A DNA stretch of 28,823 bases from a virus. The stretch spans positions 1-28,823 of the IMG/VR virus record IMGVR_UViG_3300037635_004285; one strand, 5' to 3'. Shown piece by piece: positions 1-6,103 of the stretch. The stretch's first letter is position 1. Every line of letters starts with the position of its first letter. A program made the translations under genes and the position numbers. The notes beneath the pieces were generated by a model, which had not been told where the DNA came from, searched no databases, and saw only the letters and a program-made list of their open reading frames with translations.

Positions 1-357
1 TTGAACGATTTAAGCGTTGAAATTACAGAGTATGGGCGTGATCTAGACTTTGATAATCTTAGTAGAGGCGAACGAAATAGACTTATTTTAAGTTTATCTT
101 GGGCGTTTAGGGATGTTTGGGAACACTTATACGACAACATAAACCTGCTAGTTATTGACGAATTAGTTGATAGTGGTATGGATGCGTTAGGGTTAGAAGG
201 TAGTATAAGTATTCTTAAGAAATTTTGTAGAGATAGAAATAAAAGTGTATTTCTTATCTCGCATAAAGATGAACTGGTCGGGCGTGTGCATAACGTTCTG
301 ACAGTTACAAAAGAAAATGGTTTCACAAATTACAGTGACGATATAGAAATCATGTAA
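1..357 (+). CDS. 46: Recombination endonuclease subunit gp46 (SbcC/Rad50-like), C-terminal part
   Basis: The gene enters from the left edge, so only the last 118 residues are present and the TTG at base 1 is not a real start. The fragment carries the C-terminal half of an SMC/Rad50 ABC ATPase head: a signature motif LSRGERNRL near residues 21-29, a Walker B strand LLVIDE followed by the D-loop segment SGMD near residues 49-60, and a switch histidine in LISHKDE near residues 85-91. In T4 this ATPase pairs with nuclease gp47 to process DNA ends during recombination-dependent replication. It is followed after 31 bases by a small basic protein gene with its own ribosome binding site. The assignment to gp46 rather than a host SbcC rests on the phage context and is strong. 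Confidence 0.88.
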   Translation: MNDLSVEITEYGRDLDFDNLSRGERNRLILSLSWAFRDVWEHLYDNINLLVIDELVDSGMDALGLEGSISILKKFCRDRNKSVFLISHKDELVGRVHNVLTVTKENGFTNYSDDIEIM

Positions 358-388
358 ATAGATTTTTACACATTAAGGAGTAAACAAT

Positions 389-568
389 ATGTCAACAATT
401 CATGAGCAAATCTTAGAGCAAGTCGAAACATACGTTAGCGAATCTTCAAAGTTTGAGGATAAGGGTGTAAAAGCCGCGGCCGCTCGCGCTCGTAAAGCGT
501 TAGGCGAAATTGGTAAATTAGCTAAAACACGCAGGGCTGAGATTCAAGACAAAAAGAACGCAATGTAA
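389..568 (+). CDS. Small basic histone H1-like protein
   Basis: This gene encodes 59 residues, beginning MSTIHEQILEQVETYV and ending in a Lys/Arg/Ala-rich helix (KAAAARARKALGEIGKLAK, then TRRAEIQDKK). An AAGGAG ribosome binding site lies at 374-379, ten bases before the ATG, so the start is secure. The acidic N-terminus and basic Ala-rich C-terminal half resemble the small Hc1-type histone-like proteins annotated in marine T4-like phages; the resemblance is from memory of that family and not from a search. A DNA-binding or nucleoid-compaction role is inferred. It sits between gp46 and a nuclease gene, whose ATG begins 3 bases after its stop. Confidence 0.6.
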   Translation: MSTIHEQILEQVETYVSESSKFEDKGVKAAAARARKALGEIGKLAKTRRAEIQDKKNAM

Positions 569-571
569 TTA

Positions 572-1075
572 ATGCCCAGTAAGCAAAAAATTAAAGGCTC
601 TACATGGGAACGCGACGTTGCTAAACACTTATCTGATTTATACAGTGAGACGTTTATTCGCGTACCTCATAGCGGGTCTTACATTGGTGGAGTAAACAAA
701 GCAAGGAAGGAATTTTTACACGAAGGACAAATACGTTCTTTTAAAGGAGATATCATTCCAGGTCAAAGTATGCCTTTACTCAATATTGAGTGTAAGGCAT
801 ATAAAGACTTTCCATTTCATCATTTGTTTGGACAAGACGTAAAACTTTTAGATGATTGGATAGCACAGTTGTTAGAGCCTGCTGACGAAGGAGACTTTAA
901 CATCTTAATAATGAAATTTAATAGAAAAGGCAAATACATAGCAGTAGAAGATAGGCACACCACACTAAAATTCAATAGGCACATTAACTATAAAGGTTGG
1001 AACTTTTGTGAGTACGATAATTTTTGGGCTCACAACACTGACCAAGTTAAGCTTCTCTCAAGTACACAAAACTAA
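572..1075 (+). CDS. PDDEXK-superfamily nuclease (Holliday-junction-resolvase/VRR-like)
   Basis: The protein has 167 residues. An N-terminal helix with KGSTWERDVAKHLSDLY (about 8-24) matches the first glutamate helix of resolvase-type PDDEXK enzymes. FKGDIIPG (about 57-64) supplies the catalytic Asp, and LNIECKAYKD (about 70-79) supplies the E-x-K pair. The spacing and order E...D...ExK are those of archaeal Hjc-like and related phage nucleases. It probably cleaves branched or damaged DNA and follows the gp46 end-processing ATPase directly, which fits recombination or host DNA degradation. No clear ribosome binding site is seen; the start lies 3 bases after the previous stop, so translational coupling is likely. 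The exact subfamily is uncertain. Confidence 0.6.
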   Translation: MPSKQKIKGSTWERDVAKHLSDLYSETFIRVPHSGSYIGGVNKARKEFLHEGQIRSFKGDIIPGQSMPLLNIECKAYKDFPFHHLFGQDVKLLDDWIAQLLEPADEGDFNILIMKFNRKGKYIAVEDRHTTLKFNRHINYKGWNFCEYDNFWAHNTDQVKLLSSTQN

Positions 1076-1512
1076 ACTAGGCACAGACACAAGACATCTA
1101 CAATGCGGTTAAGACCCGCTCTCCTTGACGGTGTAGCATAAGCACACTGGGATTCTGGAGATGATGACAAAAATTTAGCGTATTAATTATTTCAGGGCTA
1201 AAAAGACGAGGGTAAAAACCTCGCGTCTATTATTTGTTGAAACTGTAGCACTTAATAGATACCGTTTGTTGGCGTGATAGCCAGGAGACTGTGGTAGGGA
1301 GTACAGGACAACCGCTTCCGTGTTTAACAACAATCCACAACAGTTTACAGGTCGGGACTGAAGGAAAAAGTCTAACCACACTTCACCCAGTCGGGTGGAG
1401 TGTGAACGGAACTTCGGGAAAAAGTTAATCAAAAGAACTTTAGTTAAATAGTATTATACTCTTTTAAAAGTGATTTATATAAATTTAGTTCGAGCTGTAA
1501 GCGAAGAACTAG
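1076..1512 (+). ncRNA. Candidate structured non-coding RNA region
   Basis: This stretch of about 437 bases lies between two rightward genes and has no convincing reading frame on either strand. It contains many potential helices: CTACA 1098-1102 with TGTAG 1132-1136, enclosing GCGG 1105-1108 with CCGC 1116-1119; TTTAGC 1174-1179 with GCTAAA 1197-1202; GACG/AGG from 1205 with CCT/CGTC to 1227; AAACTGT 1240-1246 with ACAGTTT 1340-1346; and a 12-pair stem 1377-1388 with 1393-1404 (loop AGTC, one G-T pair). The class was not recognised: it does not show the RNase P P4 motifs, a tmRNA acceptor/T-arm or a tRNA. Strand is assumed from the neighbours. Confidence 0.4.
1443..1450 (+). promoter_or_regulatory. 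Putative T4-type late promoter
   Basis: The octamer GTTAAATA fits the motif seen before many virion genes in this window. By T4 spacing, transcription would start near 1456, about 57 bases before the first ATG of the following gene. Confidence 0.4.
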
Positions 1513-1529
1513 ATGAACGTAGTTCATCT
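1511..1529 (+). promoter_or_regulatory. Perfect hairpin over the first ATG of the GNAT-like gene
   Basis: AGATGAAC (1511-1518) and GTTCATCT (1522-1529) form a perfect 8-pair stem with a three-base loop, GTA. The stem contains the ATG at 1513, so that start would be buried in RNA. Initiation may instead use the ATG at 1534, which is in the same frame, or the hairpin may control translation. Confidence 0.45.
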
Positions 1530-2244
1530 CATAATGCAGAAACAAATAAAAACATCTTTCGGAAAACAAGAAAATAGAGAAATTATTATTAATGAGATAT
1601 CTTTGACTGATGTTTCTGCAGAAGAAGAACATTTAGCAATAGAGCAAGGATTTCTTATTGATGTTTTAGATGATGAATATTGGTTTATGTCGCGATCCAC
1701 TCGTGTTATTACTAATAGCGTTGATGCGAAGGAATACGACGGAAAATGGGAACTAGTAGAAACTCTTACTCCAGACCTTATTAAGATTCTGCGTAAAATA
1801 TTAAATCAATACGTACAAAAACATAACTTCAAAGACTTTGAACGGTCATTAAACGAAACTAAAAGAACAAAGTTTTTTATCTACTATCATAATAGTAGAA
1901 TAGTTGCGTTTACCAAGATGCAATTTTATCCTGAAATTGATCAAAGCGTAGAGCATCCACATAAAAGTGTTGAAACATGTATGTTTGCGTGGGACTATAA
2001 AAATCCAGAACTACGTCTCGGAGAAGTAACACTACAGCACGAAGTATATTGGGCACAACAAGAAGGATTTAAGTATTTGTATATAGGTCCTGGGTATGAG
2101 AAAAGCAGTATCTATAAATCAAATATTTCTGGATTTGAATGGTGGACAGGTATGGAGTGGAGTAAAGATACTGTTGAGTATAAAGAGTTGTGTAAGCGTG
2201 ACAGTAAAATAAGAAGTTTTAAAGCGTTAACTTCTTTAGACTAG
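1513..2244 (+). CDS. GNAT-fold-like acyl/aminoacyl transferase of unknown substrate
   Basis: The open frame has 243 residues from the ATG at 1513, or 236 from the in-frame ATG at 1534 (MQKQIKTSF). The first ATG is inside a perfect hairpin and neither start has a good ribosome binding site, so the start is unsettled. The second half looks like a GNAT fold: FFIYYHNSRIVAFTKMQFYP, then CMFAWDYKNPELRLGEVTLQ and HEVYWAQQEGFKYLYIGPGY, a pattern reminiscent of the C-terminal domain of arginyl-tRNA-protein transferases (surface strand, LGxxxLxxE helix, YLYxG strand). The function is an inference from pattern only. Its end overlaps the convergent minus-strand gene by 26 bases. Confidence 0.55.
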   Translation: MNVVHLIMQKQIKTSFGKQENREIIINEISLTDVSAEEEHLAIEQGFLIDVLDDEYWFMSRSTRVITNSVDAKEYDGKWELVETLTPDLIKILRKILNQYVQKHNFKDFERSLNETKRTKFFIYYHNSRIVAFTKMQFYPEIDQSVEHPHKSVETCMFAWDYKNPELRLGEVTLQHEVYWAQQEGFKYLYIGPGYEKSSIYKSNISGFEWWTGMEWSKDTVEYKELCKRDSKIRSFKALTSLD

Positions 2245-2761
2245 CTGGAATTTCTTCAAAACGCCAAAGCGTAACCCACTCTAAATAATCTTTAGGCCAA
2301 TTTTTATAATAGTCTGTGTTTTTTGCAAGTTGTTCTGATGCATGGTTTAACACACTTAGTCTTGCCATTAAACATAAAATACATTTACCAAAGTTTAACA
2401 CTAATTTACCTATACGCTCTTCACGTTCCGGATGATCATCAAGTATAACAATGTCTAGTGGCATTAGTTCGTCATTTACTGCTTCTGTAATATTGGCAAC
2501 TTCTTCTTCAGAATAGTTTTCAGTTGGAGTTAGTATAGCGATAACCTCTACTTTGCCCTCATTGTCCTCGTCAGTCCAGTTACGCCCTAAGTCTAACAAG
2601 TGTTCTTCTAAGTCATCATATACAAATTTAAAACGAATTGTATTGTTATCTACAGTTGGCTTTGCATAAGGACACACAGGTAGATTACCTAACTCTGCTT
2701 GCGGTTTAGCAAGGAAAGTTTTTATCCAGTCTTTTAAATCGTTAATAAGTTCTTGTTCCAT
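2219..2761 (-). CDS. Conserved-looking phage protein of unknown function
   Basis: This minus-strand gene encodes 180 residues, MEQELINDLKDWIKTF to SLKKLTL. Visible features are a CPYAKPT motif near residues 30-36, an acidic middle region and a C-terminal Trp/Tyr-rich segment (DYYKNWPKDYLEWVTLWRFE). Two further cysteines occur in GKCILCLMARL near 125-135. I do not recognise the family. Its ATG overlaps the stop codon of the upstream frame (TAATG), so it is probably translationally coupled to the gp26 region. Together with gp26 and the frameshift extension it forms a leftward operon, which hints at a role in baseplate or tail assembly, but nothing in the sequence proves it. Confidence 0.75.
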   Translation of the reverse strand: MEQELINDLKDWIKTFLAKPQAELGNLPVCPYAKPTVDNNTIRFKFVYDDLEEHLLDLGRNWTDEDNEGKVEVIAILTPTENYSEEEVANITEAVNDELMPLDIVILDDHPEREERIGKLVLNFGKCILCLMARLSVLNHASEQLAKNTDYYKNWPKDYLEWVTLWRFEEIPASLKKLTL

Positions 2762-2997
2762 TAGAAGTATGGTAGCCCCGAATCTTTTGTTATTTTTAAG
2801 TTTTCTTCTACAATCTCTGTTAGCAATTGTCTTTCTTTTAAAGAAGTATTGAACATTTCATTAATAGTAAAGCCACCTCTCATAAACCAAGCAAATTTGT
2901 AAATTTCTTTTTTAATGACTTCTACCTGTTTCTCGTAATTAGCAATTAATTCTAATACTTCTTCAAAACCTAATGATAAAAGCCTTAGGCGAAAAAA
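2761..2997 (-). CDS. gp26 -1 frameshift extension (start-less downstream frame)
   Basis: A frame of about 77 codons continues from the end of gp26 in the -1 frame and stops at 2761-2763. Its product reads LSLGFEEVLELIANYEKQ, then VEVIKKEIYKFAWFMRGG, and ends KITKDSGLPYF, which is protein-like throughout. The frame opens after a TGA at 3007-3009 and has no ATG, GTG or TTG codon until the ATG at 2883, more than 40 codons in, and that ATG lacks a ribosome binding site. At the end of gp26 the mRNA reads GCA AAT TTT TTC GCC TAA, so both A AAT TTT and T TTT TTC are in-frame slippery heptamers. Expression as a gp26 fusion of about 353 residues is inferred. Confidence 0.7.
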   Translation of the reverse strand, partial: FFRLRLLSLGFEEVLELIANYEKQVEVIKKEIYKFAWFMRGGFTINEMFNTSLKERQLLTEIVEENLKITKDSGLPYF

Positions 2998-3824
2998 TTT
3001 GCATAATCAAAAATTATTGGAGAGTCAAACGCATGGTTACATTTAGGACATTCTATATGCAATGGTTCTAGTGCAGTTTTATCTTTTATTTCTTGTATAG
3101 TATTTGTAATTTTCTTAAAAAGTTTTACACTAGCATTATTCACAAAACCTATAATTTCGTCTTTATCTGTAACCATAGTCCCATCTGGTAATTCAATACC
3201 TTTAATACCAGATGATATGCTATTAATATTAATTTCAGTCATAGTGTTTAATATTTCATTATATATTTCTTTTAGTTCTTCCTCTGACTTATCTTCCATA
3301 GTTCCTACTGCTTCAATGGCTCTTTGCTCTTCAAAAGTTCTTCTTTGAATTAGAGATAAATCTTTATAAGATAGAGGTTTAATATGAACTTTAACTTCAC
3401 CGTATTTGAGAATATTACTTTCTACAGACATACTGGCTTGACTTAAATGATCTATGTAATGATTTAAAGTGACTGCATAATTAAATTCTTCCTCACATTC
3501 TGAACATTTAAATTCTAATTCCATGTCGTTTCCGTATGATGCTATTCTAATAGCAACTAAAATAAAATCAACATCAGTAGCAGGAATTTGCCACGGATCC
3601 AAAATAGCAGGAATACAACTTTTAATAACTTGTGCTACCGCCTCTCCTGAAATGAGGGCGTCAGGTGTTTTTAAAATAATATCGTCCTTTGCGGTCATAG
3701 CATAAACTGGCACCTCGCTGGTTGGTGATAAATCTAAACTACCTTCAGGGTAAAATTTTCCCTCATGTGGAATTGAGATATAAATCTCAGGTTGGCGATA
3801 ATATTGTTCTAGTATGTTACTCAT
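2985..3824 (-). CDS. 26: Baseplate hub protein gp26 (T4 baseplate family)
   Basis: The protein has 279 residues and begins MSNILEQYYRQPEIYISIPH. A GAGG ribosome binding site precedes the ATG. Two CxxC knuckles, C107/C110 (CSEC) and C259/C262 (CPKC), would form one zinc site bridging the domain. The N-terminal YRQPEIYISIPHEGKFYP segment and the PDALISGEAV/IPAILDPWQIP core are typical of the gp26 baseplate family of T4-like phages. In T4 this gene is needed for assembly of the baseplate hub. The gene ends with ANFFA just downstream of a slippery TTTTTTC, and its -1 frame is open for another 77 codons. It is the first gene of a leftward operon and faces the tape-measure-like gene across a shared promoter region. 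Confidence 0.85.
   Translation of the reverse strand: MSNILEQYYRQPEIYISIPHEGKFYPEGSLDLSPTSEVPVYAMTAKDDIILKTPDALISGEAVAQVIKSCIPAILDPWQIPATDVDFILVAIRIASYGNDMELEFKCSECEEEFNYAVTLNHYIDHLSQASMSVESNILKYGEVKVHIKPLSYKDLSLIQRRTFEEQRAIEAVGTMEDKSEEELKEIYNEILNTMTEININSISSGIKGIELPDGTMVTDKDEIIGFVNNASVKLFKKITNTIQEIKDKTALEPLHIECPKCNHAFDSPIIFDYANFFA
2991..3000 (-). promoter_or_regulatory. Candidate -1 programmed ribosomal frameshift site
   Basis: On the mRNA strand this is AAATTTTTTC, read AAT TTT TTC in the gp26 frame. It contains two overlapping X XXY YYZ heptamers (AAATTTT and TTTTTTC). Downstream, CCTAA (2985-2989) can pair with TTAGG (2969-2973) to form a weak 5-pair stem around the gp26 stop codon. Confidence 0.6.
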
Positions 3825-3846
3825 TTAGAATCCTCGAAAAATAATG

Positions 3847-3854
3847 TATAAATA
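3847..3854 (+). promoter_or_regulatory. T4-type late promoter, rightward
   Basis: A perfect TATAAATA octamer. T4 spacing predicts a start at 3860 and a 38-base leader for the tape-measure-like gene at 3898, which has no evident Shine-Dalgarno sequence. Confidence 0.7.
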
Positions 3855-3863
3855 ATGTAGCGG

Positions 3864-3870
3864 TATTTAC
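3864..3870 (-). promoter_or_regulatory. Putative late promoter, leftward, for gp26
   Basis: On the minus strand the sequence is GTAAATA, the same variant as before the portal gene. It faces gp26 and lies within 20 bases of the rightward octamer, making a compact divergent promoter pair. Confidence 0.45.
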
Positions 3871-3897
3871 TCTATTTTATAATATACGCATATAATT

Positions 3898-6030
3898 ATG
3901 GCAGACGACGCAATATTACAACAAACTAAAGCAAGCATAGACGCACTATTTAATAGCGTTAGCAAATCTTCCAATAGAGCCAAAACAAGCCTTGATGGGT
4001 TAAGCAGATCTGCAAATTATGCACAAGATAGTCTTAATAATTTAGGTGCAAGTTTTGGTGGCACAACGACAGCAACTGATCAACAGTCACGTGCATCTTA
4101 CGTTGCAGCCGGCGCCTTAGGTGTTGCCGCCGGCGCTACCCAACAATACTCTGAGGTTATGAATGCACAGTCTCAAGTAATGGCAGCTGGAATAGCTCAG
4201 TCTATGGAAACAATTGAGGAAGAAGCATCAAAAGGCGGTAGTGGAATGGCAGCCTCAATGAAGGGTTTAATGGCCAAGCTTGGCCCAGTGGGCAAGATAT
4301 TAACTGGCATCGGAACTGCCGGATTTGCATTAGGGAAGCAGATGGTAGATATTGGTGATCAAGCATATGCAGGTTGGCAAGAACAAGCAAAAGTGGGTGC
4401 AAGTTTTGGCGGTAGTATGGTTGAGTATACTAAAGCAGTTGGTGTTTCTAAACTAGGTTTTGAAGGATTCAACTCTGTTGTGAGAAACAACGCTGAAGCA
4501 TTATCAGTTCTTGGCGGCACAGTTAATGCTGGTGCTGAAAGATTTGCTAGAACTATGGCAGTTATGGGAGATTTTACTAGAGGCATGACCCAAGGCGTTC
4601 ATGCAGGAAGATCATATATAGAAGTAACAAGAATGTTAGGTTTAAGCACATCTGATACTGCTGATTTAATGGCTGATATGAATAGCCAAACTGCGTTAGC
4701 AACTAATCTCCGGAAACTTGACGACACCGGGCAAGCGAATGCCACCGCTAACTATATTAATCAAATGTCCCAATTAAGTATGCTTACTGGTAAAAGTATT
4801 AAAGAACAATCAGCACAAAGAAAGAAACTAGCAGCCGATGCTCAATTCCAAGCGGCAATTTATAAAATGCCTCTAGAACAACAAACAGCGATGATGGAGG
4901 CTTATGAAGAAGCAGTTTCGCTTGGCGGGCCACAAGCAGGCGAACTATTCAAAGCCGGTGTTACTGGTTCGTTTAAAGGAGTATCTGCAGAAGCCAAGCA
5001 GTTAGCGTCAACGGAAATGGGGCAGGCGTTTCTCGATATGGGACAAACTACGAAATCAGCTGGTATTAATGCAGCTAATGTTTTTGAAGAATCCTTACCG
5101 GCATTAAAGGCCGCAATAGAAAACACAAGGGATACATTTGCTGATTCAGCAGCTGCAGGTGTAGGCGCTGGATTAAATGCATTTAAGCAAAGTTTTAAAA
5201 CATCTGTTAAACTCGATGCTATTCAAGATGCGGCTAACGAGATTGCTCAAAAGACTGGCGTTGCAGGCGGCAATATTGCCAACGCTTTGGAACTTGTATA
5301 TAAAGATATACACGGTGTAAGAACAAAGATGGGTCCAGATGGACAACAAGTTGTCGAAGGACAAGGTGACGAAGTTACCCTCGGGTACGCAAATATAGAC
5401 GCAGTTAAAGAAGAACTTGCTAACGGAGCGTTACTTGTTGGTATAACCCAGCTAGGGACGCATCTCGAAAGTTTGGCTGGAGGCATGAATTCCCTCGGAG
5501 AAAAATTAGGTATAGGACTTACTGCTGGTACAGCAACAGATGCAACGGAATACGAAAATCTACCTATAGAACAGTTAAACGCAACAAACCGTTTTGTAAC
5601 TAAGGAGCTCCGGACCATTGGCAATTTTTTCTCAACTCTAACTGGTGTTTTGACAGGTGAAGTAAGTAAAGAAGACTTACAGAAGTCTATGAGTGTTGGC
5701 TTTGCGAATTTAGAGACTCAATATACAACAAGAGCTGCCAATGCAAAAGAAAAAGAAGTAGGTTCAAAAGAATTTAAGTTGCAAGAACAAGCAAAAATGG
5801 CAACTGGGTTAGCATATAATGAACGCCCGGGACTGGCCATTGAAAAAATGACAGAACTTAATCAAACTCATGGTGATGAGGTAATATCATTGTCAAAACA
5901 ACAGGTAGAACTTCTTGATCAAATTGTAACAAATACTAAGTCTGGAAACAACGCTAATCAAACAGATCCGGATGTTCGCCGACGTAAGCCGGTTGACCCA
6001 ACCGGCTCCAGTTTGGAGGCCTTTCAATGA
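3898..6030 (+). CDS. Tail tape-measure-like protein
   Basis: The protein has 710 residues. It starts with a helical, Ser/Ala/Asn-rich region, has small-residue hydrophobic stretches near 67-81 (SYVAAGALGVAAGA) and 125-150 (LGPVGKILTGIGTAGFALGK), then long helical Ala/Gln/Glu-rich sequence and a polar C-terminus (RRRKPVDPTGSSLEAFQ). This composition and the paired hydrophobic segments are typical of tail-length rulers; at roughly 1.5 angstrom per residue it would fit a tail near 100 nm. In T4 the ruler is gp29. Specific homology to gp29 could not be established by eye. Its place opposite gp26 and before the portal supports a tail role. The start is the ATG at 3898 after TATAATT; there is no Shine-Dalgarno sequence. 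Confidence 0.6.
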   Translation: MADDAILQQTKASIDALFNSVSKSSNRAKTSLDGLSRSANYAQDSLNNLGASFGGTTTATDQQSRASYVAAGALGVAAGATQQYSEVMNAQSQVMAAGIAQSMETIEEEASKGGSGMAASMKGLMAKLGPVGKILTGIGTAGFALGKQMVDIGDQAYAGWQEQAKVGASFGGSMVEYTKAVGVSKLGFEGFNSVVRNNAEALSVLGGTVNAGAERFARTMAVMGDFTRGMTQGVHAGRSYIEVTRMLGLSTSDTADLMADMNSQTALATNLRKLDDTGQANATANYINQMSQLSMLTGKSIKEQSAQRKKLAADAQFQAAIYKMPLEQQTAMMEAYEEAVSLGGPQAGELFKAGVTGSFKGVSAEAKQLASTEMGQAFLDMGQTTKSAGINAANVFEESLPALKAAIENTRDTFADSAAAGVGAGLNAFKQSFKTSVKLDAIQDAANEIAQKTGVAGGNIANALELVYKDIHGVRTKMGPDGQQVVEGQGDEVTLGYANIDAVKEELANGALLVGITQLGTHLESLAGGMNSLGEKLGIGLTAGTATDATEYENLPIEQLNATNRFVTKELRTIGNFFSTLTGVLTGEVSKEDLQKSMSVGFANLETQYTTRAANAKEKEVGSKEFKLQEQAKMATGLAYNERPGLAIEKMTELNQTHGDEVISLSKQQVELLDQIVTNTKSGNNANQTDPDVRRRKPVDPTGSSLEAFQ

Positions 6031-6070
6031 CAGCCCTTAGTCACAATACAGTGAATATATTATAAAATAG

Positions 6071-6078
6071 GGTAAATA
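6071..6078 (+). promoter_or_regulatory. Putative late promoter for the portal gene
   Basis: GGTAAATA lies 25 bases before the portal ATG. T4 spacing puts the start at 6084, giving a 20-base leader. Confidence 0.5.
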
Positions 6079-6103
6079 GTAGTACAGAATAAAGATTATA
6101 ATT

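Noticed and set aside
1187-1432. An 81-codon minus-strand frame in the gene-free region
   Set aside because: No ribosome binding site, irregular composition, opposite to its neighbours, and it overlaps the strongest RNA hairpins.
1076-1512. tmRNA, RNase P RNA or glutamine riboswitch
   Set aside because: GATTCTGGA and CACCC/GGGTG segments recall these RNAs, but the tmRNA T-arm and acceptor, the RNase P P4 motifs, and the riboswitch order of elements are absent.
2761-2883. Independent 40-residue gene starting at the internal ATG 2883 (MRGGFTINEMF)
   Set aside because: No ribosome binding site, and the frame is protein-like for 40 codons upstream of this ATG, which favours a frameshift extension.
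6027-6065. A 12-codon frame starting at the ATGA overlap after the tape-measure-like gene
   Set aside because: Too short, no sequence support, and it runs into the portal promoter region; probably chance.
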